The notes under the pieces are model-generated. The model was not told the DNA's origin. It saw only the letters and a list, made by a program, of their open reading frames with translations, and did not search any database. The position numbers and the translations under genes are program-made. Positions 35,624 through 46,500 of a stretch of 64,000 nucleotides of DNA are shown in pieces. This DNA comes from Ophiodon elongatus (taxonomy: Eukaryota > Chordata > Actinopteri > Perciformes > Hexagrammidae), in NCBI GenBank assembly GCA_016806645.1, contig JACSYO010000714.1, forward strand, positions 580,501 through 644,500, given 5' to 3'. The number at the start of each line of letters is the position of its first letter. The first letter of the stretch is position 1.

Positions 35624-36709
35624 GCCTCCGCCCCCGAGCCCTTCGACGTCGACCGAAGGTCTTTTCTCAAGCTTGACTCAGGGTCTAAGAAAGAGACTGA
35701 ATATGCAAAGGAAAACAAACTGTAGACTTTCTTCCATTCCTTTTCGGAAATTCTCCCAGCTCCTGCCCTTCCAACTCTGATTTAGATGTATAAAGTCCAT
35801 TTATACAGAGGTATTTATACACTATATTATTACCATGTGTAAAGTCATCATCTACCATGTACATACTTCAAATAGAACACTGCCAGCAACACGAGGCACC
35901 TGATGACCTTTTTCTATTACCGTATGCATGTTTTGGTTTCTCGCGGTTTCCTTTCCTTCTGGTCGCATGTTCCTCACACTGCAGCTCCCCGGGTGATCAG
36001 GTGTGATCTTGGCATGCTTACAGACTACTGTAGCTCTCACGTCTCATTTTCTATGACTCTTCCCTCTTCACAGGGACAAAGCTACTTGAAACTCTTTCCG
36101 AGGCATTTCTATATTCCACTCCACGGCTTTGAAGTTCATCTTTTATCAGCAGCTCCGAGCGGTCGACGCCGTCACAAACTCCAGGAGAGCTGTTTGTATT
36201 TGTTCCACAACATATGAACGTCACTTCTTATTCAGCTCAAAATAACAGAACACAGTAGTAATAATAATAACAACAATAATGCGTGAACATCCCATAGCAC
36301 AAGACTTTTGTCAGTCTTTGAGAGCAATAATGAAGAACCAGTACAGGAAATGAACAGAATGGTGGTTTCTTTCCTCCAACCTGATCAAAGGAGGAGCCCT
36401 TTCAGCCTTCATGTTGTGAGTGAATGTTCTTCATCACCCCAGACAACAAAATGAACGCTTCAAGTTGTAGATTTAAAAATGCATAATTACCATATAACCA
36501 CCTGCATCCTGTGAATATTCAGTTAGCATGGTAGTTGCAGTCCTGGGCCAGGCAGTTTAGGGGTTTTAATCATTTCTACAACTGACAGAAAGATTAGTTA
36601 ATTTACTTCTCAGTCACAAAAAAAAAAAATCATTATGGCAGAAATAGTTGACGTCTAGAGTATCGTACTTAATAACTTTAAGGCATCGACCAAAATTGTA
36701 CCAAGTAGT

Positions 36710-36785
36710 ATTCAATCAAATTTCTTTTGTATAGCCCAAAATCACAAATTAGCCTCAGAGGGTTTTACAATCTGTACACATACGA
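36710..36785 (-). repeat. Retroposon 3' tail fragment, reversed
   Basis: TTTGTATAGCCCAAAATCAC followed by AAATTAGCCTCAGAGGG and TTTTACAATCTGTACACA is the reverse complement of the tail type seen at 25330-25412. It lies inside the kcnh7 3' UTR. Confidence 0.65.
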
Positions 36786-37956
36786 CCTCATCGGTTAAGA
36801 TTTTCAGCTATTTTTTTGGACAAAAGTACATTTCCCATCATAGAAAAAAGAAAGTAGAATTAAAAGCCCCAAACTGATGTCCCTTACCAGTGTACGGAAG
36901 CCACGTCCTGAATCTCCATCCCAGCTGAACTCTGACGCTCCCACACGTTAGTTCTTGGTTGCATGCTTTAGGTCTTCCATTGTCTTAAGAACAATTTTGT
37001 AAAATAAGAAAAACAAAAACAAGTTTCTCACATTTTGGGCCGAGGATCCAGCTCCGCCTCCAATAGCCTTAGCTCTATACGCCTGCTCTAGCCTTTACAA
37101 ATTACTCAATGCTTCTCCACCGTCACATATAAATGTACGAAACCAGTTTAGGCTGCATGACCAGAATGAATTAGTCATTTTAGTTTTCCAAATACACAAA
37201 TTCCAACACAAGCTCACGTATTGCATGGAGGCCGCCCTCGACTAAACTATAAAAAGCTCAGTCGGCTGTGTGACATGTAAGGTTCAGTACATAACTCATC
37301 CACAGGTTTAGAAATGATGGTTTGACCTATTTTTCTATGTAGCTTATTGTTTTTAAAACCCCTTGATGTTAGCTAGAATGCAGTGAACTGCTGATGGGAA
37401 GAAGACTAACGCGATGCACAGCCTCTCGATGTAGCAAGCAAGGCTTCAAGCTGGACGCTGCATGTACTCCACCTCGTTTGTCTAGACATAGAAAACACTG
37501 ACCTTCATTTCTACATCACCTTTACTGAACCTATTCAGCTTGTTGAAATCAACACTTTACTGTCATCTGAAGCCTGGGCCGCACACTCCCCGACCCCCTA
37601 AACCTGAGAAAAGAGATGCAGAGTGGTGTTTTCTTTGATAAGCTTTCTTTCTCGAGCACAGATGTAGAACAAAAGTTGCTAAAGCCTAAAACTCGACACG
37701 TCCGACGCCTGAACTTTTATGGGATTTGCAAACTTTTGCACAGATTAGAAAACTTGCTGTACTGGATATAAATGTCACTTTTTAAATCTAGTGCTGTTCA
37801 CAATTGTTTTTATGCATTTTTTTAAATGTTTGCCACTGTATTTTATACAATGCACTTAACAGCTAATTTGAATGTTTCCGTTCTTGACTATATTTAAAGA
37901 AATGAAATATATCGTGTAAATAGACTGGGAAAAACAAATGCGCAATTGTATAAATT

Positions 37957-37962
37957 AATAAA
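37957..37962 (+). terminator. kcnh7: kcnh7 poly(A) signal AATAAA
   Basis: A canonical AATAAA follows the A/T-rich end of the UTR. It is the last such signal before the oppositely oriented gca signal. Confidence 0.75.
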
Positions 37963-37987
37963 CAGAATGCATACTGATTAGAAAGTG

Positions 37988-37993
37988 TTTATT
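37988..37993 (-). terminator. gca: gca poly(A) signal AATAAA
   Basis: TTTATT on the plus strand reads AATAAA on the minus strand, about 960 bp downstream of the gca stop. Cleavage 10-30 nt further on would fall at or inside the kcnh7 poly(A) signal. Confidence 0.65.
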
Positions 37994-38699
37994 GTGAGTA
38001 ACAAAATATGATCTTTACTACAATGTTGGGTGTGTACACAAGTTGACCTCTCTGCAAACAAAACATGGCTGTTTGTTGAAACATGGAAAACAAAATGTTT
38101 GCAGCTGCTAATGTCAGACATGAACACATCGTTACATCTCACTATCATTAGTAACCGGTATCAGTGTGGCTCACAGTCACTTTGGCTTGTTATCAAGTTA
38201 AACATCTAGCTCATCTATACGTTTTATAAAACAAGTGCACAAAAAAAATATTACAAATAATGAGAAAATGCACTAGCTAAGAAGAATTCATAACCATATG
38301 AAGTTCAGTGTAAAAGCAAATCAACATCACGTTATCGGTAAATGCTAACGTTGAATGGATCCTGATGCTGCCGTTACTAAGAGGTTCTATATAACTGGGT
38401 TTAATATATTAGACCGTACATTCAGAGAGTATAATGGCACAGGAGGCGTCTCACAGGTCAGAGCGTCACTTCCAAAATGAGACCCAACGCATAATATTCA
38501 AACTAGAAGATATAAACTGGTTGAGTCGCTCCTACAATTTTCACTGACTCTCAAACCAACATTCTTTAAAGCCTCTATGTGTTCATGTTTAATGTCTAAT
38601 TATTCTGCAGCACAACACTGTCTGCATCTCTTATTTTGAAATCCTACACATAAGGGCTTTATAGATGCTGCTATGTATTAGATCCCCCTCTGATGTGGA

Positions 38700-38740
38700 A
38701 CACACACACACATATATATATATATGCATATGTGTGTGTA
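38700..38740. repeat. Mixed (CA)(TA)(TG) microsatellite
   Basis: CACACACACACA passes into TATATATATA and then GTGTGTGTA, making a partly self-complementary tract in the gca 3' UTR. Confidence 0.9.
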
Positions 38741-38956
38741 CACCTGATACATCTTCAGCACGTCCCTGTGCGACAAACAAGACTAAAGCGTTATGGCAAG
38801 CATTACAAGCAATGAGTACTTTCCTGGTGCGGCTCACGGCCGCTCAGTCAAATAAACTGGCCTCCCTTTGCATTCCCATGAGGCGACGGCCCAGAATCCA
38901 CCACTGATCGGCTCGTTGGGCGCACTGACCTCGTGGCATGGGACACGCGGCAGTCC

Positions 38957-38983
38957 TTAGATGGCCATTGTGCACAGGATGAA
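38957..38983 (-). CDS. gca: gca exon 8 (stop)
   Basis: 27 nt encoding FILCTMAI and TAA (stop at 38957-38959), after TCTCTACAG. It matches the TMAI end of human grancalcin. Confidence 0.9.
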   Translation of the reverse strand, partial: FILCTMAI

Positions 38984-41900
38984 CTGTAGAGACAAAGAGA
39001 GAGAGGAGGGGGGGTGTCAACCACAGGAATCAGGTCATGACCCGTCTGTATGCTGAGCAGAACTTCCTGCTTTCATACAGGTGGAATCAGGGGCTGTATG
39101 AAAATGACTTATTTGTTCTTCTGATCAGTACAGTGAGATATAGTGCATCTCTTCACAGGTGAAGAAACACATTTGCATATTAGATACTTTATCCAGAGTC
39201 GGTGCCGTCAGATGGGGAACTGAAGCCGTTGACTATGCTCTCTTCAAGGACACAGACTCCATTAACTAAAGTAGTAATTCCACCACGCTGAACACTGAAG
39301 CTAACCCTCTAAATGACCAAAGCAACACTCAGTCACATAATAAACAAACTATTCAAAGGAGGAGCAGTAGACCAGCCAGTTCAATGTTCTGCAAAGGTGA
39401 AATGACTGCTTTCATTAATGTAGTCTGGTGGCTTTGAAGAGCTCAAAGGAAAGGGCTGACTGACGGCAACATAGCGCAGTGGAAACGTCTTAATATAGCG
39501 TACACTTGAACTGATTGTTTTAGGTGTCTAAAATAGGGCCACAGCAGTACGTTGCTTTGCTCCCGTGCTGGTACACCGACGATGGAAAGTACCTCATACA
39601 ACCACTCTTCAAAAGAGATCGACTCTTGGAACACTGCTACAAGCAAAACCTCGCAGAAAAAAGGTCAGAGAGGTTGAGCATTGTGAAGATGAATCGGGGG
39701 GGAGGATATGGCCATTTTCAAAAAGGGAAACAAGTTTCATTCGCCCCCTCAATCCAAATAATTCACATACACACAAAAAAAGTGAAACCTACGTCGTCAT
39801 ACTGGAAGTTGACAGCTCCCTGGTGCATGGTGTCTCTCCGTCTGAAGTTCTCTGCAACAAGAAGAGCAACCCGTCACGTCACGGTCTCAACACAGCTCAC
39901 CTGGTGACACGGGTTTGTGTGGCGAGCCGAGCGGAATGTCACAGCTCCTCGGAGACGATGGCGGGGATTACGTCGAGCTGGTTTCGGGTTCCCTACCTGT
40001 GAGAGCTCGCAGTTTGACGCAGCAGGCCACGTAGTCGTCGAAGAAGATCCTCCCTCCTTTGTTGTAGCGCTTGATGATTACAGTCAGCGCCTGAGGACTG
40101 ACGCGGTAGCCTGATGTAGAGAGGGGAGCGGGAGGGGGAAAATAAAGTTAATCTCATTTCAACTGATCCTTTTTGACATTTGCTGTTTAACTGTGGCTCA
40201 AAAAGAAGCACCTCAACATGACTGTAAAGCCCTAAATACATACAGAACTTCATCAACATTATATTATTATTATAGTATTATGTCGATAATGAGCTGTTTC
40301 AACCTTAATGCCAAACAAATCTTTTATTGTAGGTTTAAAATGTATATTTATCTGATCAGCTGAGAGGAGCTGTCGGTGAAACACATTTGATGTTAAATAT
40401 TGTACAATAAATGGAAGGTTATTCGACTGTAAAATCATGGTGAGATCATTATGAGATTTAAAATATATTTTCATTTAGGTATCATATTTTCCCCTATAGC
40501 AACTAGATGATGTATAAAAAAGTGGTTTATTTTCTGCATTTAAAATGTGACTATTATCTAATACTCCAAATTGCAGCTGTGAATAAAAACAAGTCATCAT
40601 AATTTCTATATTTTTTTTGCTAAACATCCAGTTTCTTTCCAGTTAACATGTATGTGGGCCGATAAGAAAGGTCAGTAGAGGTCAAACATCCCACACAGAC
40701 TGTAGGTTCTCTAACAGGAAGCCCCGACAGGTGGATGTTAAACTGAAATGTCCTACTCTATGTATCTTGGTCAAATTTCTATTTTATGTGCTTATGTAAA
40801 AACATTAGATTGTCTGATATTGTTACCAGATTACCTAAACTAAAATGTTAATATCTTAAACAATCCAGAAGCGATTGGACTACGATATGATAAGTGTCAC
40901 AAGTGCAGTGTGGATTTAAGATACATAGTTGAAAAATGCAATAGAAGCAAATACGTCGCTCATATTTCTATATTCATATCATAATTTCTCTTTTGATAAA
41001 CTGTCAATTTGGAGGACTAGATAACTAACGCCTTAAGGTGTGGCTGTGAAACACTAATGGAAGTTGTCTGGTCAAATAAATAGGGATTATAGCGGGATAT
41101 GGTACATGTGTACTCACACAGACTGTCGTCACTAGATCAATGGAGGGCCACACCAATGGAAGGGAAGAAATATTACATTATTTATAAAACTAGGCATCAA
41201 AGAACAGCCTGAATGTGTGTGAGATGGTCAAAGGGGGTGAATAAACAATAGTTTTGAGTATTTTTTTTACAGCTTCGTCTGAACCACACGGTGACTGTTG
41301 CTCTACTGAGATCTCAGACATCCCTGAGGCCTCATTAGGTGTCATTAAACACTGATTACCATGAGGTGTGTCTTCACACTGCATACCCATAGTGTTAAAC
41401 TGTAGGACTCTCACCCATAGCGTTGACTGCCTGAGTCATCTCGTGAGGTTCCACCGTTCCGCTCCGGTCCCGGTCGAACATCATGAAGTTCTGCTTCCAG
41501 CCGTTCAGCGCCGTGAAGAGGTCCTTGAACTCGGTGAAGCCCATCTTCCCCGTAAAGTCCCTCTGGAGACGGTCCGGTTAAGGCACCGCAACATTTGGCA
41601 TGAAGCCGACATGAATGCCTACCGGGCACATATTTTAAACAGGAGTATGCTTCGACGGGTGATTCAACCTGAACTTTAACAATCAGCGTCTCACTACCAG
41701 CTCAGACTGACTGACTTCTTCCATCTTAACCCCAGTGGGACAGAAAGGATACGTCCAGCATTGCGATCATGATCCTGCACGTCTCCAGGCTGAATGCTGT
41801 GGAGATAATGCAACATGTTGGTTAGTCCAGGTTCAGCTGCAGGTAACGAGCTCGTTACCTGCAGCTGAGCTAAGATGTAGGTAACGAGCTCATTACCTGC

Positions 41901-44900
41901 AGCTGAGCTAAGGCGCAAGTGAGGGAAACATGGATGCAATCAAGAGACTTCGGATGTACCCTTCATCTACAGAGTCCACCATGTTGCACCGCCATGTTTC
42001 TACGGTAACCCAGAACGGACAAACCAAACACTTTTGCATTTTTACATTACTTAAAGGCCACCGTGGTTCTCCTAAACACTTGAAAAAGGGAGGAGTAATT
42101 GATTGGTGGCAGTTTGCAACCTCACCACTAGATGCCACTAAATCCTACACCACACATTTATCTTTGACCCAATCTCACTCAAACTGGTTTATCCAGAAGA
42201 ATTGGTGCCATATTTAGATCTACTCCTCAAATATTTGTTTGGTTGACGAGAAAAAAGTATCAGTGTCAACATGATGATGGGCGCTTGAAGACATAGAAAA
42301 CATCTACTATGAACTCTGTGACATATTCCTAGATATTTTATAAACTATCTATCTAAACCTGACAATATTGATGAATATCTAATTTCACTGGTCTTCTGTC
42401 AACCAATCACTGTGGACATAGTCGCTTTTCACTTCCCCTCGAGGGAGTCCCCATTGAGCTACAATGGAGACTACATGACCAACGATTACAAGGAGAGGAA
42501 GTGAGCACATCACATCGGAGCTCGCATGTTTCAACTTTGGGGAAACAGGCGGGCATACTACCCAGAGTGCACTGCGTGGCTGCAAGAACTAGCATCACGA
42601 TATCAACGACAACTTTTTGTCTCCGTGTTTTAAAGATAAGATAATAAATACAGCTTTACATAGCGGTCCGGTGGGGAAACTTACGAGAGTAGCTGCCGGT
42701 GAAACCAGACTGGGTCAGACACCTCTGGAGCTCCTCTGCATCGATCTCTCCGTCCTGTGAAGAGCAGGAAGGGGAGAGGTTCAGTCATGCGTGACTCTCA
42801 GAGGGAGAGACAACGCTCTAAGGAGAGCGGCCTGCTCGTCAAGTGTGAAGAGATGAGAGCAGAGAAACACAAAGAATGTCCCCGTGTGTTACAAAATCAA
42901 GTGGTCTCCTTTAAGGATAAGTCACCCAAAAAACAGATATAAATTGTATATAGTACTCATCTTTCTAGGCTCTCTAATGCCCCAGAAGAAAGCTTTTTAT
43001 TGAATGATGTTGAATAGAGCAGAGCACCCGAACAAAGAAAGCATTTCAGTGCAAGAGTCTGAACGAAACGCAGCAAAAAAGGTTTAAAAAAGAAAAAAAA
43101 GGTCTTTCTGAAAAGCGTCTTATCTAATCTCTTTGCAGGCGCATGGAAGTCCAAACTAGTCTTTGCTGAACAAAGAATGTATGGATTGTGAAGGAATTTG
43201 CCGTGCATGCAGGGGCAATGCAGTAGTCTGCACTGATGTGCTTTCCTTTTGGGGGCGCTTCGTTCTCCCTGACACCATTCCATGGAAAACGTGTTCCCAT
43301 AGAGAGCCTGGTGAGTACGATACACAATTCATATTGTTTTAAGGTGAACTGTTCCTTTAAAAAAAAGGCCCTGACACACCGAGCTGACAGTCAGCCTTCA
43401 GCCGACGTCTGCTGTCAGTGAGCTTCTGTCGCCGGTGTTCTTGCGCCGCACCAACAGCTGTTCAGTGGACTCAGCATGGTGAATCGGCGGCTGCGAGATA
43501 AATCACTCCGATTGGCTGTTCAGCTGAAGTGCACGAGAAGAGAAACACAAGTGAGGGACGCAGGCAAACGACTTAAGTCAAGAGGGCACCCACAGGAGGC
43601 TCCTCTCATTTTTCATCTGCGTGTCATCTGATCATTCATTTCATATTTTCACATTGACACGCCATCTGGAATGAAGCTCAGTGCTGAGCTGGAGTGGTGT
43701 GAAAATGGAGGACAAACGCTGCTTTGTTTTTTAGGCACGTATTAGGCTTGTCTGGATTCAAGCTGAATATTTTTGTTAGACAACATGAGTTTTGGAAATG
43801 ATTACGTGTATCCTTTTTCAATAAAATGTGACTTTTGGACTGAGGACGGACAATTACAGAGACGAGGAGCCCCGTCGCTCACTTTGTGTGCATGTTCCTG
43901 CAAGTTATTAATAATATTTATTTGAATGACACCTCGAAGCTCCGTGAATCTAGTACAGCCATTGTTACAGACGCGATTTGGATTGTGACGTTGAAGATAA
44001 TGTTAAACTCAAGGCCATTCGGTGATATTGTGCAGCCAGCACAGACTTAAAAAAAACAAAAAACAGGGAGCCGCAGTTTGAATAGGAGACATTAAACAGT
44101 TTTTTTTAAATGTTTAGATATTTTAAATAAAAATGTTCACACTTTTATATAAATGTTTTTTTACGCAACTTTAAAAATCTTAAAAGGTTCTATTATTACA
44201 ATCTCTTTGTTTGGAAGATTTAAAATTTCTACATGAAAACAAATCAAAGACAAAGAAAAGGGACAGAAGTTCCTGAACTGATGAACGTGACATCTAAAAT
44301 AACTGCGACCACAAAGTGAAAACTAGCCTGCAGTGGAAACTATGGCTTTTATAAAGGCTACAGGTATAAAACGTGTGCTGTTGTAATGACCTGAGAGACG
44401 TTTGTCCACACTCACCTGGCCTGCTATGGCTGTGAAGTAACTCCACATTGGATCATTGGCGGCTGGGGGAGGGGCGCCGTACGTGCAGGGATAGCTTCCC
44501 CCATAGGCGGCGTAGGCTCCCTGGGGCGGTGCGCCTCCCATTGGCCCACCCATGTGCCCCGGCATGGGGCCCCCCATGGGCATTCCTTGCATGGGCATCC
44601 CCTGAGCGGGCATTCCTGGCATCGGACCCCCGTACTGAGGCAGAGAACAGATGTTCCATTAAAAAAAAAAATCGATTCAATACATAGATCAGGATCCACC
44701 TCAGTCCACTGCCCTCTAATAAAGGCACTGTGGCAAACTATGGCATGAAAGCAGAGTAAAGTTTATAAAAGATAAGAGTTTTTATATTTGAAAATGTTAA
44801 ATTAACTGATTGCTATATTGTTAAACACAAAGGAGGTAAAAATTTACCATTTATTCATGCTAAACTTGCACAATTAAACACTTTCTATGAAAAAAGTATT

Positions 44901-46500
44901 ACTTAACGACTCAGTGACTTACAAGAATAACAATTATGAAGTCATAAAAAAAAGTGCTGCCTGTTAAATTAATAAAATTGGTCGGCTAAGGCTAACTGCA
45001 TTTTCTATTTCTCAATATTTTGTCAATTTCAAAAAAAAATTGTGTATTTGGTGGGATTTCTTCACAACTTTGACTCAGTGAGTACGATTACTGTCATCTG
45101 GGTTCTTTTCTAGAGAAAATTGTTTTCTAATTTTTGGGAGTTGTGAAACAATTCAGAATCCTAAAAAGATAAGAATCAGCTGAGCTGGGAAATACTGAGT
45201 TTGAAAAGTTAATGAATAACAAAATCTAAACCAGATTGTAAAACATACAAACTTCCAAGTTAACCTTTTAGGAAAATGGCAATTTTGAAAACAATAAAAC
45301 ATGTGGACCACGACATCGGGTCCTCACTTTGAAAGATTTTTTTATGAAGACTCTCCCAAATAGCATGTATTGATATTGGCAACAAAACTGTTTAGGAAAT
45401 ATCTTATATGCCCTCTTCTTGTGTGCTTCAATGTAGAAAGCATGCATGCTTTGGATTCTTTTCTTCTGAGTAATCTTAATCATGACGAGGTGTGTCTAGC
45501 AGCGCTGACCCCAGTCACCTTTGGAGGCCTGCTATTGGCTCACTGACTCAATGCTTGCTGGAAAGAGGGCATTGTGATCCCTTGTTGTAGTCCCTACTCC
45601 ACAACACTCACTGTGCGCTCATACCCATACTACCATACTACTTAGTAAGCCAGAGAAAGACTTAGTGTGTCCCGAAATATAGGACGTCAAATGCAATGTA
45701 TGAGCGAGAGAGTTCAGTAGGTAGTGATGACCATACTGGAGCATACTGCATTAATCAGTGCATACTTTGTAAGGACAGCTGCAGTGTGCACTGAAGGTCA
45801 AAAAGAAGAAGAAATAAGTATGTGATTTGGAACGCAGCTTTAAATTTGGTTTAAAGTTACTTATTCCAAAGCTTACCGATCCTACATTTTACTAAGAAGT
45901 GTTAGACTATTAATTACATTCAGGCCTAAAGGAATTTAAGTGACTGTCCACACAATAGGATAAAAATAGAATAGGGTGCGCCTATGGTGCTTGTAATCAA
46001 TTAAGGATGTACATGGTCATTGGATTCACCCAAAACATGTAACTATACAAGGGAAGTATTTTGTAATAAGTAGATTAAACTAATTATGTTACAATATCAA
46101 ATATAGTGCCCAGGCTTTTAAAGAGAGTTTGACGTCCCACTGTGGGTCACGTACAGTAGGCTAGAGGTAATTGCTGGTTCCGCTTAGTCCATTTGAATGT
46201 TTAAGGAATTTACATCCCGGAAGTCAATTTTTTAAGAAACTGGTGATGCCAGTATGGTTTTTTACGACCAAATTAAATTGGAAAAACTGCTCTACTGAGG
46301 TTAAACTACATATGAATGTCTACCGTGCTACGGGGAGACGGGGAAACCTGGAACAGAAAGAAGCTTGTAGCTAATTATCGGAAGTCCACCGAAACGGGAG
46401 CCCCGGGCTAGCTTTTTGGCTAACCAATGTAGCTCGCTTATCCCCTTAAAATCACCGTGACTTATCATTTACTCACCCCGCCGTATCCTGGATAAGCCAT
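38957..46500 (-). CDS. gca: Grancalcin-like penta-EF-hand calcium-binding protein (8 exons)
   Basis: This is a cytosolic Ca2+ sensor of the penta-EF-hand family (grancalcin, sorcin, peflin, calpain small subunit), which dimerises through its fifth EF hand and moves to membranes on Ca2+ binding. Minus-strand exons in order are 46477-46500, 44416-44634, 42685-42754, 41753-41796, 41415-41562, 39997-40110, 39793-39851 and 38957-38983, totalling 705 nt or 234 residues; all junctions are GT-AG with matching phases. The start MAYPGYGG is the grancalcin N terminus, followed by a Met/Gly/Pro-rich segment. Canonical 12-residue loops are visible in EF2 (DRDFTGKMGFTE) and EF3 (DRDRSGTVEPHE); EF1 (around GQDGEIDAEELQ) is of the penta-EF type, and EF4 and EF5 look degenerate. 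Grancalcin is preferred to sorcin by MAYPGYGG, by the C-terminal TMAI and by the kcnh7 neighbour. It is slightly longer than human GCA (217 residues as I recall) because of the N-terminal segment. Confidence 0.93.
38984..39792. other. gca: gca intron 7
   Basis: The intron contains the second copy of the dispersed repeat seen at 23262-23770, at about 39222-39618. No exon was recognised. Confidence 0.72.
39222..39618. repeat. Dispersed repeat, copy 2
   Basis: Parallels 23262-23770 in the same orientation with shared words CTATGCTCTCTT, GACTCCATT, GGGCTGACTGACGG, AATATAGCGTA, GTCTAAAAT and CCTCATACAACC. The unit is diverged; neither copy has a shared ORF. Confidence 0.7.
39793..39851 (-). CDS. 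gca: gca exon 7
   Basis: 59 nt encoding (E)NFRRRDTMHQGAVNFQYDD. It corresponds to FRKRDHLQQGSANFIYDD of human grancalcin and begins the fifth EF hand used for dimerisation. It leaves in phase 0. Confidence 0.92.
39997..40110 (-). CDS. gca: gca exon 6: EF4
   Basis: This encodes (G)YRVSPQALTVIIKRY, NKGGRIFFDDYVACC and VKLRALT. The EF4 loop RYNKGGRIFFDD lacks acidic residues at positions 1 and 3, as in grancalcin. Phase 1 at both ends. Confidence 0.94.
40111..41414. other. gca: gca intron 5
   Basis: No gene or named repeat was recognised in this A/T-rich intron. Confidence 0.75.
41415..41562 (-). CDS. gca: gca exon 5: EF2 and EF3
   Basis: This encodes RDFTGKMGFTEFKDLF, ALNGWKQNFMMF, DRDRSGTVEPHEM and TQAVNAM(G). 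Both loops keep acidic residues at positions 1, 3 and 12, so they are expected to bind Ca2+. It leaves in phase 1. Confidence 0.95.
41753..41796 (-). CDS. gca: gca exon 4
   Basis: A 44-nt exon encoding (P)FSLETCRIMIAMLD, between EF1 and EF2. It matches human grancalcin FSLETCRIMIAMLDRD. It enters in phase 1 and leaves in phase 0; the donor GTATCC is weak. Confidence 0.92.
41834..41867. repeat. Perfect 34-bp palindrome
   Basis: CAGCTGCAGGTAACGAG is immediately followed by its exact reverse complement. A second, slightly imperfect copy (GGTAACGAGCTCATTACC with GCAGCTGAGCTAA after it) lies at 41880-41910, so both palindromes and flanks form a tandem pair. Confidence 0.97.
41975..42160 (+). repeat. 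Degenerate copy of the 48750 element
   Basis: Shares in order GTTTCTAC, CCCAGAA-GGACAAACC, AAGGCCACCGT-GTTCTC, AAAGGGAGGAGT, TTGCAA, and CCACTAGATGCCAC with 48776-48980, same orientation. The terminal inverted repeats are not preserved. Confidence 0.75.
42685..42754 (-). CDS. gca: gca exon 3: EF1 loop
   Basis: This encodes DGEIDAEELQRCLTQSGFTG and SYS plus one base. DGEIDAEELQRCLTQSG is near-identical to grancalcin and sorcin. It leaves in phase 1. Confidence 0.94.
42755..44415. other. gca: gca intron 2
   Basis: No gene was recognised. Several A or T runs are present; short open frames lack family features. Confidence 0.75.
44416..44634 (-). CDS. gca: gca exon 2: Met/Gly/Pro-rich segment and start of EF1
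   Basis: 73 codons from YGGPMPGMPAQGMPMQG through HMGGPMGGAPPQGAYAAYGG to DPMWSYFTAIAGQ. The first two thirds are low complexity, with imperfect G-M-P-M repeats; the last part is the first EF-hand helix. Phase 0 at both ends. Confidence 0.92.
44635..46476. other. gca: gca intron 1
   Basis: No gene or clear repeat was recognised in this 1.84 kb A/T-rich intron. Confidence 0.75.
46477..46500 (-). CDS. gca: gca exon 1 (start)
   Basis: ATG at 46498-46500 begins MAYPGYGG and the donor is GGG|GTGAGT. It contributes 24 nt and ends in phase 0. The eight residues equal the start of human grancalcin as I recall it. Confidence 0.9.

Larger units (their letters stand above)
35624..37982 (+). other. kcnh7: kcnh7 3' UTR
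   Basis: About 2.36 kb run from the stop to just past the AATAAA at 37957-37962. The UTR carries a reversed retroposon tail at 36710-36785 and an A run near 36619. There is no credible ORF. Long 3' UTRs are usual for neuronal channel genes; the exact end is inferred from the poly(A) signal. Confidence 0.7.
37965..38956 (-). other. gca: gca 3' UTR
   Basis: About 1 kb between the gca stop and the minus-strand poly(A) signal. It includes a mixed CA/TA/GT microsatellite at about 38700-38740. The end is inferred from the signal. Confidence 0.6.
41797..42684. other. gca: gca intron 3
   Basis: It contains the perfect 34-bp palindrome at 41834-41867 with a nearby second copy, and a degenerate relative of the 48750 TIR element at about 41975-42160. 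Confidence 0.75.
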
